The notes beneath the pieces are model-generated. The model saw only the letters and a list, made by a program, of their open reading frames with translations, was not told where the DNA came from and made no database searches. From CBDIHP01 sp965279195 (lineage in GTDB: Bacteria; Planctomycetota; Planctomycetia; Isosphaerales; Isosphaeraceae): a stretch of 64,000 nucleotides of DNA. Below, piece after piece: positions 43,184 to 52,400 of this stretch. The stretch lies in assembly GCA_965279195.1 (NCBI GenBank), contig CBDIHP010000048.1, positions 496,001 through 560,000 of the forward strand. Reading direction: 5' to 3'. The number at the start of each line of letters is the position of its first letter. Within the stretch, counting starts at the first letter, position 1. A program made the translations under genes and the position numbers.

Positions 43184-44056
43184 TCAGGCGTACATCCGGT
43201 TGTGCAGGCCGGCCACGTTCTTCATGATCAGCGTGTGGCGGCGGTGCGGGTTGCGGTATCGCTCCGAGGCGATCCGCCACACCTTCATCTTGCCGATCCC
43301 GTGCTCCGCCGCCACCCGGCGACGCGACAGCTTGCGGTTCTCCGACTTCTGGGCCTCCGTCAGTTCCCCGCCTTTCGGCTTTCGCGTCGGCGTCTTCAGC
43401 CCCGTCCCGATGTACGCCGTGTCCCCGGTCCGCTTCGCGTCCCTCGGCACCACCACCCGCGAGCCGTCGTAGACCTTCTTGTCGTGGACCGAGCCGGGGG
43501 CCGACTCGCTGACCGCGGCGATCCGCACCCGCCGCGGCTTGGGGCCCGGGCCGGGCGGCTTGCTGCGGCGCACGACCGCGACCTGGGTCTTGATCGTGTG
43601 CCGCTTCTTCTTGCCCGAATAGTACTCCTGCTGGCCGCGCTTCGGCCGCCGCGTGGGACGCTCGGTGGCGTCGAAGAAGATCTCGCGGATGTCCTCCGGG
43701 TCGAGCGAGACGCGACGTTCCGGGATCCGGAAGATGCCGGCGAGCAGGGGCTGGAGCGGGTTGATGTTGCGTCCCACCGCCGAGTCGTCGACGCCGAAGA
43801 GGAAGCCGAGGAAGGCATGGGTGGCGTAGGTGCGGTAGTAGATCAGGAGCATGAGCAGGCGGTCGCCCAGGTCGAGCGCGTGCTTGCGGCCGGCCCCGGG
43901 ACGTCGCTTGCGGCCGGGCCGATCCTTGCGACGGGCCTCGGCCTGTTCGTATCGCGGCGTCAGTTCGGCCAGCAGTCGGTCGAAGGCGTCCGGGGTGATC
44001 CCCGTCAGCTGGCGGAAGTTCTTCGGGGATCGGCGGAGTCGCGCGGTGTGACTCAT
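43184..44056 (-). CDS. IS5-family DDE transposase
   Basis: The 290-residue protein has an N-terminal helix-turn-helix ('NFRQLTGITPDAFDRLLAEL') and a DDE_Tnp_4-type RNase H fold: D129 in 'IFFDATERP', D212 in 'TGDTAYIG' and E251 in 'AAEHGIGKMKVW', a complete catalytic triad. No frameshift or early stop, so the element may be active. GC content matches the host, unlike the DNA to its right. Confidence 0.92.
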   Translation of the reverse strand: MSHTARLRRSPKNFRQLTGITPDAFDRLLAELTPRYEQAEARRKDRPGRKRRPGAGRKHALDLGDRLLMLLIYYRTYATHAFLGFLFGVDDSAVGRNINPLQPLLAGIFRIPERRVSLDPEDIREIFFDATERPTRRPKRGQQEYYSGKKKRHTIKTQVAVVRRSKPPGPGPKPRRVRIAAVSESAPGSVHDKKVYDGSRVVVPRDAKRTGDTAYIGTGLKTPTRKPKGGELTEAQKSENRKLSRRRVAAEHGIGKMKVWRIASERYRNPHRRHTLIMKNVAGLHNRMYA

Positions 44057-44080
44057 GCCGCCACTTTAGCGGATCGCCGG

Positions 44081-44097
44081 CTATTGTGCAGCGACTC
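44081..44097 (-). repeat. IS right inverted repeat
   Basis: Complement of 43120-43136; marks the border to the low-GC patch. Confidence 0.92.
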
Positions 44098-44347
44098 TAA
44101 AGAATAGGGCGTCCTGGCAGGCGAGTAGATTCTTAGTTGTGGTCACAGCGAAACTTGAACGAAGGACATTCGTTTGGGGAACTTTTAATTTAAAATGTGA
44201 CGTTAGTTGCGTTATGAGTTGGAGTTCTGTAGTCTTTAACTGGTTTTCAGTCTTGTTGTGTATTCTCGAACCGTCTACGTCAACAATGACTGCAGAATCC
44301 GCTTCACTTTCGACCAATCACAGGCAATTCTTTACCGAGGCAATTGC

Positions 44348-44758
44348 ATGTCGACACCTTTGATCAGAGCCGAATATGACGAATCAAAGCATAAGTTGCT
44401 GCTCCTTGGCCCAAGCTTGCCCTATTCAATTGGGACGATACGAGTAGATGCTACAAAAGATCATCATATTTGGTTTCCAAGGACAGGTGGGGATATTGAT
44501 AGGTATCAGATCATTCCAGACACGGTTGTTAATTTGTCGGACTTGGTGCCGGCTCTTTGTGTCTTCCTCAATGTGTCGGGGGTCGCTGATATTGTCCAGG
44601 GCGTTGAGTTGGATCAGCACGAGGCGCTCGGGGCGGCGAGGGTTACAGTCACGCTGACAAACGAAACAGATAATATTTTACAACAGATTGAGATCTCGGA
44701 TTCACCATTGTTTTTAACTGTTGGGCGATTGCGATTGAGTTTCGATGAGCCTTGTTAG
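44348..44758 (+). CDS. Low-GC hypothetical protein, 136 aa
   Basis: The product is a beta-rich polar protein ('KHKLLLLGPSLPYSIGTIRV', 'ARVTVTLTNETDNILQQIEI') without a recognised family. GAGG lies eight bases before the ATG at 44348; an in-frame upstream start at 44258 has no such site. Base use is far from the host (a counted 60-base line at 44161-44220 is 35% GC), so it is probably acquired DNA. Its 3' end faces the kinase gene. Confidence 0.6.
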   Translation: MSTPLIRAEYDESKHKLLLLGPSLPYSIGTIRVDATKDHHIWFPRTGGDIDRYQIIPDTVVNLSDLVPALCVFLNVSGVADIVQGVELDQHEALGAARVTVTLTNETDNILQQIEISDSPLFLTVGRLRLSFDEPC

Positions 44759-44867
44759 TTTTATGGGATTAGACTCGAGGCGTGGAAATTGTTGTGGTCA
44801 AGGATGACCAAGCTGTTTCTGTCTTCTCGATCCCGACTCTATGCGGCTATCGACCTTCTCTGAAAAA

Positions 44868-47800
44868 CTATCGTTGGTTGTCGATCATCCCTCGGAACTC
44901 GTTCTTGATTGAGTTGAATTCGACGTCTCTTGGGTCGATTGGGGTGATGGAGTCGATGTGCTTTTTCGCTTTGGCGAGAAGCTTTTGTATGCTTGCGGGC
45001 CTGCCTTCGTCTTGGTGTACTTTTGCTTCGCGAATTGCTACTTGAGCAGCGAGGGTGTGAGAAATCCTGTCAGTTGGGTGTTTCTTGATCTCCCTGTCAA
45101 GTACACTCTCAGCTAAGTTTAAGTCAGAGATGGTACGCTTGGTCACACGAAATTTATTGTGAATCCATGCTCGTGCAATCAGGGCCCTGACGAGATCGTG
45201 CGAATAATGCGGAATATCGGCTGTCTCTTTGCAAAGTTCATCCAGAATAACGATCGCACCCGTCAGTTCTGCCACGATGTGCTCGCGTTTTTGATCATCC
45301 CCTAAATCTGTCGATGCGAGCTCAAGTCTCGATACTGCAAGTGTGTATCGACTGTTCCTTTCCTGTGGGTCTTCATGGACCAGAGCCGCTGATCGATCCT
45401 TCGATTCATAGAAATATCCAATGGATTTAGGGCGATTCCCTAGTCCACGATTGGCTCGGCCTTGGTTCAGAAGCGTCATGACGAGTTCGAGTCGATCCGT
45501 CTTACCGGGTGTTTGGGAATCAGCAAGTGGCCTTAGGAACTGTGCGGCCCTCTCACTGGTCTCTGATGCCTCGAAAAATTGTCCTGTCTCTATTAAGAAG
45601 CTACTGTAGTTCTGACGAGACCTTGCTGCCGTTCTGATGTATCTTGGATTCCCAGGAAATGCCTGCAAGAGATAATCTGCGACAGCAACTGATTCGCGAT
45701 ACAACGGTTCTGCTTTGGAGTAGTTTCCCATCACGCGCTGCGCCTCCGCTGCGTCAAAACAGGTTTCAGCCAATGCATCGCGATAGATCGGGTCTGGATC
45801 GATCGTTACAGCATTTCGAATCAAGTCGAGACTTTTTGCATAAGCTGTATCACATTCCTTCTCTCCTAAGAGCCGTCGGATGTTTCCCAATTCTCGGTAG
45901 GCCCTTGATGTAGCATGAATCGTTGCCAGGTTGGTTGGTTTCTGCCGGACAATCCGATCCAAGAAACTGGCGGTCAGTTCAGCGGTTGTCCTGCGCAATG
46001 TCTCTGCGCCAGGGACGTTGGGTAGTGCCGATCTTCCGACCTGAAAAGTGATTCTTGACGCTAGATTCAAGGAATCGCGGAAATTGCTCTCGGCCAAGGT
46101 TCGGGCTGCGTATTCCTGGTCTCGCGACTGCTTCACGAGAGCCTGCTGTGTGCGTAGTGTTGATGCTGTCTGATTCGATATATGCAAGAAGAAAGCGAGT
46201 GAAACTGTCGACGAAAACAGCAGCGTCGCACTCCCTGCCGTGAAGGTCCGGTGTTTCCGCAACCACCTGCCGGCGCGCATGGGGAGGGTGTCGGGGTAGG
46301 CTTGGACGGGCTCGTCGTCGAGGTAGCGTTCGATGTCGCGGGCGAGGGCGGTGGCGGTGGGGTAGCGGTCGTCGGGGCGGAGGGCCATGGCCTTGAGGGT
46401 GATGGCTTCGAGGGCGGGGGGGATCGAGGGCTTGATGCTGCGGGGGCGGGGGAATTCGCCGGCGATGATTCGCTCGATGGCGACGTCCTCGTTGTGGCCT
46501 TTCTGCGGGGCCTGGCCGGTCAGGAGGGTGTAGAGGATGGCGCCCAGGCTGTAGATGTCGCCGCGCTGGTCGAGCGTGCTGAGCTGGCGATTCGCCTGCT
46601 CGGGCCCCATGTAGGCGACGGTTCCCACGAGCATGCCGTCGGTGGTGGTCTCGCAGGAGATGTCCTTGGGGAGGCGGAGGGGGGCCTCGGACGGGCCCGA
46701 GGTCATGTGGCCGGGGTTGTAGGTCGTGGCCAGGCCCCAGTCGACGAGCAGGGTCTCGCCGTAGTCGCCCAGCATGATGTGTTCGGGCTTCAGGTCGCGG
46801 TGGAGGATCCCCCGGCTGTGGGCGTAGGCCATCGCCTGGCAGGCGCTGATGAAGTGCCGGAGGAGCTGCGGCAGCGTGGGCGCGGCCTCCTCGGCGGGCT
46901 CCTTCTCGTGGCCGTGGAGCTGGCGGATCTTGTCCTTCAGGCTGGGCCCGCGGACGAACTTCATCGCGTAGAACGGCGAGCCGTCTCCCTTCAGCCCGAG
47001 CCCGTAGACCGGCACGATCCCGGGGTGTTCCAGGCCGCCCGAGATCAGCCCTTCGAGCAGGAATTGGGTGCGGTGGCGTGCGGACCCAATTAGCCCGTCT
47101 TTCATGACCTTGACTGCGACCTGCCGACGTAACTCGCAGTCGCGCGCCTTGAAGACGATGCCCAGGCCGCCCCGGGCGTGCTCCTTGCCATCCTGAAAAC
47201 GCGAATGGTCGGACCAGTACGACCATTCCTCGTCGTCGTGCGTCGAGTGCGGCTCGTTGTCGCCGAAGTCGGCCGTGGTCTCGCCGCTGCCGGGCGTCGG
47301 CGAGGGACCGGCCGGGTTGATGGAAATGGTCCGCTCGACGTCGGGGTCGTCGACTTTCTTCAGGGCGTCGCGGACCATCCCGGTCGGGTCGACGGCGGCG
47401 AGGCCCTGCTCGGGGGAGTCGCCGTGCTTCTTGCGGTGCTGGCCGACGAGGGCGTCTAGGATGGCGCGCTGGGTGGCGTCGATGTGGCCGAGGCGGACGA
47501 GCAGTTCGCCGATGCGCTGGGATTTGTCCTCCGACCAGGCCCGGACGGCGGCGACGCAGGCGTTGAGGTCGATGAACCCGTTTTGGAACGCCAGGATCGC
47601 GAGGAGGATCTCGGCGGCGGTCTCGGCCCTCGGCGGCGGCGAGGGCCTGGCCTTGGGGGGCGGCTTGACCTTCTCGCCGGCCTTGGGGCCGGGGCGCGAG
47701 GGAGGTTCCGGCTGGACGGTCTGGCTGATGTAGGCGTCGGTGACGGTGTCGGTGTCGAGCGGGAACCGGCTGAGGTACTCGCCCAGGTCGAACCGCTCGC

Positions 47801-48005
47801 CGTGCTGGCGGCGCAGGGAGAACTCCAGGCCGAGGAGGCGGAGGAGCCACTCGGCGCGCTCCTCGGGGCGGGCCTCGGTCAGGAAATCCTCGAGCCGGGG
47901 GCGGGGGCCCTTGTTCCATGTCCCTTCGAAACGGCCGCAGGCCTCGACGACGCGGGCCAGCTTCCCCAGGGAGTCGTCGGGCTTCGGGGACTCGGGCGAG
48001 CTCAT
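44868..48005 (-). CDS. Transmembrane Ser/Thr protein kinase with TPR-like C-terminal half, mosaic composition
   Basis: The 1045-residue protein has an N-terminal region of about 270 residues, including a Pro/Lys-rich linker, then a PknB-like kinase domain (about residues 275-560): glycine loop 'ARGGLGIVFKA', 'VAVKVMK', 'HRDLKPEHIML', 'DWGLAT' in place of DFG, and 'MGPEQ' in place of APE. One transmembrane helix (about 590-612, 'SATLLFSSTVSLAFFLHI') precedes about 430 residues of helical TPR-like repeats, probably on the far side of the membrane. The DNA for the kinase half is about 75% GC; from the helix onward it drops (43% in one counted line). Its ATG overlaps the stop of the sigma-factor gene (ATGA). 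Confidence 0.9.
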   Translation of the reverse strand: MSSPESPKPDDSLGKLARVVEACGRFEGTWNKGPRPRLEDFLTEARPEERAEWLLRLLGLEFSLRRQHGERFDLGEYLSRFPLDTDTVTDAYISQTVQPEPPSRPGPKAGEKVKPPPKARPSPPPRAETAAEILLAILAFQNGFIDLNACVAAVRAWSEDKSQRIGELLVRLGHIDATQRAILDALVGQHRKKHGDSPEQGLAAVDPTGMVRDALKKVDDPDVERTISINPAGPSPTPGSGETTADFGDNEPHSTHDDEEWSYWSDHSRFQDGKEHARGGLGIVFKARDCELRRQVAVKVMKDGLIGSARHRTQFLLEGLISGGLEHPGIVPVYGLGLKGDGSPFYAMKFVRGPSLKDKIRQLHGHEKEPAEEAAPTLPQLLRHFISACQAMAYAHSRGILHRDLKPEHIMLGDYGETLLVDWGLATTYNPGHMTSGPSEAPLRLPKDISCETTTDGMLVGTVAYMGPEQANRQLSTLDQRGDIYSLGAILYTLLTGQAPQKGHNEDVAIERIIAGEFPRPRSIKPSIPPALEAITLKAMALRPDDRYPTATALARDIERYLDDEPVQAYPDTLPMRAGRWLRKHRTFTAGSATLLFSSTVSLAFFLHISNQTASTLRTQQALVKQSRDQEYAARTLAESNFRDSLNLASRITFQVGRSALPNVPGAETLRRTTAELTASFLDRIVRQKPTNLATIHATSRAYRELGNIRRLLGEKECDTAYAKSLDLIRNAVTIDPDPIYRDALAETCFDAAEAQRVMGNYSKAEPLYRESVAVADYLLQAFPGNPRYIRTAARSRQNYSSFLIETGQFFEASETSERAAQFLRPLADSQTPGKTDRLELVMTLLNQGRANRGLGNRPKSIGYFYESKDRSAALVHEDPQERNSRYTLAVSRLELASTDLGDDQKREHIVAELTGAIVILDELCKETADIPHYSHDLVRALIARAWIHNKFRVTKRTISDLNLAESVLDREIKKHPTDRISHTLAAQVAIREAKVHQDEGRPASIQKLLAKAKKHIDSITPIDPRDVEFNSIKNEFRGMIDNQR

Positions 48006-48619
48006 GGCTTGGCGCCCTCCCAGGTCTTGCGGATCAGTTCGAGCCGGTAGCTCACGGTCCGGGACGAGCAGTTGAGCCGGGCGGCGATCTCGTCCTTGTT
48101 GTAGCCCTCCATCTTCCAGAGCGCGATGTCGCGGAGTTGGTCGTCGGGGAGGGCGGCGAGGAGGTTGCGGCACTCCTCCAGGACCATCGCCGCGATCTCG
48201 GGCGAGGGGCCGCCGGAGGCGAATTCGTCGAGCCCGACCCCGCCGTCGCCCTCGCCCTTGAGGGCCGACTCGGGCAGGACCTTCCCCCCGCCGCGCTTCT
48301 GGGCCCGGGCCCGCTCGATCTGGTCGTAGGCCTTGCGACGGGTGATCAGGCAGAGGAGCTGCCAGAGGTCGTCGCGGTCCTCGACCTGGGGGAACTTGCC
48401 GGCGTTCAGGCCGTCGAAGACGCTGCCGAACGCGCTGAGCGCAGCATCCTCGCCGTCCTCGATGACGCCGACCTTGTTCGCCGCGCCCAGCTTGCTGTTG
48501 GCGAGGCGCACGAGCCTGGTGAAGTAGCGGTCCCAGAGGGCCTGGGCGGCGTCCGACTTGCCCTGGCGCGCCGCGACGATCCAGTTGCTGACCGACCCGC
48601 TCTCGCTCGATGTTTCCAT
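48002..48619 (-). CDS. ECF-type RNA polymerase sigma factor
   Basis: In this 205-residue protein a sigma-70 region 2 ('FTRLVRLANSKLGAA' to 'LWQLLCLITRRKAYDQIERA') is joined by an acidic linker to region 4 ('LPDDQLRDIALWKMEGYNKD' and 'EIAARLNCSSRTVSYRLELI'), the helix-turn-helix that reads the -35. It belongs to the planctomycete ECF type encoded next to Ser/Thr kinases, where phosphorylation is thought to control the sigma factor. The start at 48619 is chosen because longer frames lack support. Stop and kinase start share ATGA. Confidence 0.9.
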   Translation of the reverse strand: METSSESGSVSNWIVAARQGKSDAAQALWDRYFTRLVRLANSKLGAANKVGVIEDGEDAALSAFGSVFDGLNAGKFPQVEDRDDLWQLLCLITRRKAYDQIERARAQKRGGGKVLPESALKGEGDGGVGLDEFASGGPSPEIAAMVLEECRNLLAALPDDQLRDIALWKMEGYNKDEIAARLNCSSRTVSYRLELIRKTWEGAKP

Positions 48620-48843
48620 CGCGATCGTCCCCCCCTTTGCCCGGCGCCCTGGCATCGACCCATGCGGTGGCTGCGACCCTCGTCGAAGAGTATCGCGGCC
48701 GACGCGGGCCGACGGAAGGGGCCGGTTGCCGGTTCCCCGCACGGCCTGCGCGCGGGAGACCGACGATGTTCGTGTCTGTTCCTGAGGGGGAAATCCGGAA
48801 CCGGGCCACGGGGGTGCAACGCGGGACGGGTTTCTCGGCCCTG

Positions 48844-48895
48844 TAGGGTGGGGTGCCCTGCGGACCAACGGGACGCGGGGCACCCCACCGACGGC
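48844..48895. repeat. Intergenic dispersed repeat, copy A (TAGGGTG family)
   Basis: TAGGGTGGGGTGCCC, GCGGACC, GGGACGCG and GGGCACCCCACCGACGG share block order with copies at 4340-4453 and 21963-22080. The 12-base arms GGTGGGGTGCCC and GGGCACCCCACC form a strong hairpin. It lies between the two sigma-factor genes. Confidence 0.55.
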
Positions 48896-48967
48896 AACCC
48901 ACGACAACAGGGCCGCCACGCTGGACAGGTGCGGTGACCGCGAAGACGCGGTCAGCACACACTACAA

Positions 48968-49477
48968 TCATGCCAGGGCCGACGTCAGCCAGGCACGGGC
49001 GAAGGACCAGTCGCGGTAAGCGGTGGCCCGGGAGCGGCCGAGGGCCTCGGCGGCCTCGTCGACGGAGAGGCCGGCGAAGAGGCGGAGCCGGGCCAGTTCG
49101 GCGGAGTCGGGGTCGGCCGATTCCAGGGCGGTCAGGGCCTCATCCAGCGAGAGGAGGGTCTCGGCGTCGGGGAGTTCCAGGCGGTCGGCCTCCGTCACCT
49201 CGAACCGCCTGGCCTTGCCCCCTCGCTTGCCCGCCCGCTTCTTTCGGGCGTGATCCACCAGGATCCGTCGCATCGCCTCGGCCGCCGCCCGGAAGAACCG
49301 CGACCGATCCCCGAACCCCTCGCCCCCCTTGAGCCTCAAATATGCCTCGTGCACCAGCGCCGTCGCGCTCAGCGTGTGCCCCCTCGGCTCCGACGCCAGC
49401 TTCGCCGCCGCCAGCCGGCGGAGTTCCTCGTAGACGGCGGGGAAGGGGGAGTCGACCTCGGGCGGATCGGGCGTCAT
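48968..49477 (-). CDS. ECF-type sigma factor, planctomycete TIGR02999-like
   Basis: The 169-residue protein has 'YEELRRLAAAKLASEPRGHT', 'ALVHEAYLRL', 'FFRAAAEAMRRILVDHARKK' and a region 4 'LRLFAGLSVDEAAEALGRSR', the pattern of the sigma-70-like family (TIGR02999) greatly expanded in planctomycetes. It overlaps by four bases the 3' end of the large kinase gene upstream. In most known pairs the sigma gene comes first; here the kinase comes first. GGGAGG lies eight bases before the ATG. Confidence 0.9.
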   Translation of the reverse strand: MTPDPPEVDSPFPAVYEELRRLAAAKLASEPRGHTLSATALVHEAYLRLKGGEGFGDRSRFFRAAAEAMRRILVDHARKKRAGKRGGKARRFEVTEADRLELPDAETLLSLDEALTALESADPDSAELARLRLFAGLSVDEAAEALGRSRATAYRDWSFARAWLTSALA

Positions 49478-52400
49478 TTCTGGGCCTCCCGGTCGCGCCT
49501 GGCCTTCTCTTCCTTCTCCACCTCGCCCCGGAAGTAGGCCGCGTCGACCTTGCTCCCGAGGGCCTCGGCGCGTTGCAGGAGGGCCCTTGCGGGTGCCAGC
49601 CTCTCGCCGAGCCGGTACTCCTTCTCGCGGAAGTCGGCCCTGGCCCAGTGGAGCGGGTCGCCCGTGACGGTTCCCGGCATCTCCAAGGGGATGTCATCCC
49701 CCAGGCCCGGCAAGGACGGCAGGACGGGAAACCCTTCGAGTGCCTTCCGTTTCGCCTGCCAGGTCGGTTCGTCCCAGGCCTGGAATTCCCCGTCCTGCGG
49801 TCGGAGCTCGCCCTGCATGGCCACCTCGGCCCAGGCTTGGAGCAGTTCGGGGGGCCAGGCGTCGTGGTTCCCCTCGGTCGGGATCCGATGGACCTCCAGC
49901 GTGAAGTCGTCCGGCTGGACCACGGCGAGATATCCAAAATCCTTAAGGTATCGATACCGGGGACCCCAGCCGTAGAGGTTGTCTCCCCAGCCGATTTCAA
50001 CGTCCACGCCCTTGCCGGCGGGGAGGAGCTTCTCCAGGCCGAGGTCGATCAAAGCCGCCTGCGCCGCGAACGCGTCGCGCCGGCTGCCCAGGGCATAGCG
50101 GCGGTCGGGCGAGAAGGCGATGAGGTCGGGGGCAAATCGGCGGTCGGGGGGCGGTGTCTTAATGCGCCCGGTCTTCAACTCGGCGACCTGGCCGTGGTCG
50201 AGCTGGATCAGGTCGAACCCGTCGGGCTGAGGGACGAACACCCACGATGACAACGATTCCACCCGGAGCGGCGGACCGAGTCGGACGATCTCGCGAGAAA
50301 TAGGGGAGACCAGTGCGCCTCCCGAACCCCGAGCCCCGATGGCGTCGCCCGACCACCACAGCGGATAGGACAGCCTGGGATGGGCCACCGGCTCGGGCGG
50401 GGCCCACATGTTCTCCGGCGACCAGGCCCGAAGTATGGCCACTTCGTCGTCGGAGCGGACGATCGTCGCCAGCCGGCGACCGGGCACGTCCTCGATCACC
50501 GAGAGCCTCCCCTGCGGCGATGGGTTCGCCAGCCGGGCCAGGGGCGTGCCGTCGACCGCTGAGAGCACGACGACGTCCGTCCCTTCCCTGGCGGTGATCC
50601 ACTGACCCTTGCCGTGGAATTCCAGTGAGTCGAGGATCCGCCCGGGGACGTCGAGGCTCGCGATCCGTTGGCCGGTGGCGAGGTCCCAAAGCTCGGCGGG
50701 GCCGGCGGGCTCGAAGGTCTTGCGGGTGATCCCTTTCTCCTCCTTCCTCGTCTCGACCGTGCCCAAGGTGATCAGGCGGTCGGTCGTGATGCGGGCGAAC
50801 CGGTTGAAACGGGGGTATCGGGCAGGCGAGTCGTCGTCCCGCGAGAATGGCTGTTCGTCGAGGAGCCGGTAGCGATTGGGTCGAGGCTCCGTCGCCACCC
50901 GGAAGGCTCCCGTCTCGGCGTCCCAGATCCGTGCGATGCTCGTGCGATCATCCGTGACGATTGCCTTGCCGTCCGCGCTGAAGTTGCAGGCGACGACCTT
51001 CTCGGAACCTTGACGGAGGTCGGCGATCTTCGAGGCGGTGCGGGCGTCCCAGACGCGGAGGAGGCCGTCCTTGCCGAGGGTGAGGATGCGGCGGTTGTCG
51101 GAAGAGACGAACGCGGCGACGATGGCGACGCCGTCGTGGTGGATCCTCGGGAGCAGGGGGGCGTGGCCCTGGCCGACGGAGAGGATGGCGGCGGTGGCGA
51201 ACTCGCGGAGGTCGGAGGCGTTCTCGGGGATCTTGCCCAGGTCCCGGGTGAGCTGGAGGATACTCCGGCGCTCGTTGCGGGCGATCTCGGCCAGAGTCAG
51301 GTCGATCCTCAGACTGGCTGCGGTACGTTCTGCCTCCTGCTTGGCCTTGTTCAACTGCTGGAACGTCGATTCATACTTGCCCAGATTGACCCGGGCCTGT
51401 TCCTCATTCGACTCGGCTTCGAAGCGTCGGGCCATGGCCACGCGTTGCTCGGCCAGGGCACGTTGTTCGGCGTTGTGGGCCCGGACGGCCAGCCAGCCGG
51501 AGATGAGCGCGGCCTTGATCAGGACCAGCAAGAACACGGTGCCGAAGATCATCCCGGCCTTATGCTTCCGGGCGAACTTGCGGAGCCGGTAGACCGCCCC
51601 CGGCGGGTGGGCCTGGACGGCCTCGCCGTCGAGGTGGCGCTGGATGTCGGCCCCGAGGTTGTTGGCCGTGTCGTAGCGGCGGTTGCGGTCCTTCTCCAAG
51701 GCCTTCATGACGATCCAGTCCAGCTCCCCGCGCACCAGGCGGGCGAGTTTTTCCGGGTCCGACCGCCGCACCGCCGCCAGCGAGGCTTTGGATTCCGACG
51801 TGCTCAATCGCTGGCTCGGGCGGGGCGGGTCCTCCTCGCGGACCAGCCGCAGGACCTCGTCGAGCGCGACCCGCTTCAGGCGTTCGGGCTCGAAGGGGGG
51901 GCTGCCGGCGAGGAGTTCATAGAGGAGGACGCCGAGTGCGTAGACGTCGGTGCGGGTGTCGATGTCGAGCTGGTTGAGGGTCGCCTGCTCGGGGGCCATG
52001 TAAGTGGGCGTGCCGATGAGGGCGCCGAAGCCCGTGTACAGGGTCTTCTCGGTGAGCTGCTGGCCGACCGCCTTGGCGACGCCGAAGTCGATGACCTTGG
52101 GCACCGGCGTCTCGTCGTGCAGCGCCACCATCACGTTCGACGGCTTGATGTCCCGGTGGATGATCCCCTTCTGGTGGGCGTGCTGGATCGCCTTGCAGAC
52201 CGGGACGAACAGCTCCAGGCGCTCGCGAGGGTTCAATCGTCGGGCGTCGCAGAACTCGGTGATCGGGACGCCCTTGACCAGTTCCATCACGAAGAACGGC
52301 CGGCCGTCGTCGGTCGTGCCGGCGTCGAAGACCTTCGCGATATTGGGATGGTCCATCAGCGCCAGCGCCTGCCGCTCGGCCTCGAACCGGGCGAGGACGT

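Larger units (their letters stand above)
43120..44097 (-). mobile_element. IS5-like insertion sequence, 978 bp, apparently intact
   Basis: Perfect 17-bp terminal inverted repeats, GAGTCGCTGCACAATAG at 43120-43136 and its complement at 44081-44097, flank one transposase gene. TA occurs directly outside both ends, so a TA target duplication is likely; since TA is self-complementary it also extends the repeat, and the exact border is uncertain. It inserted just after the RTX-like gene and borders a low-GC patch. Confidence 0.92.
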
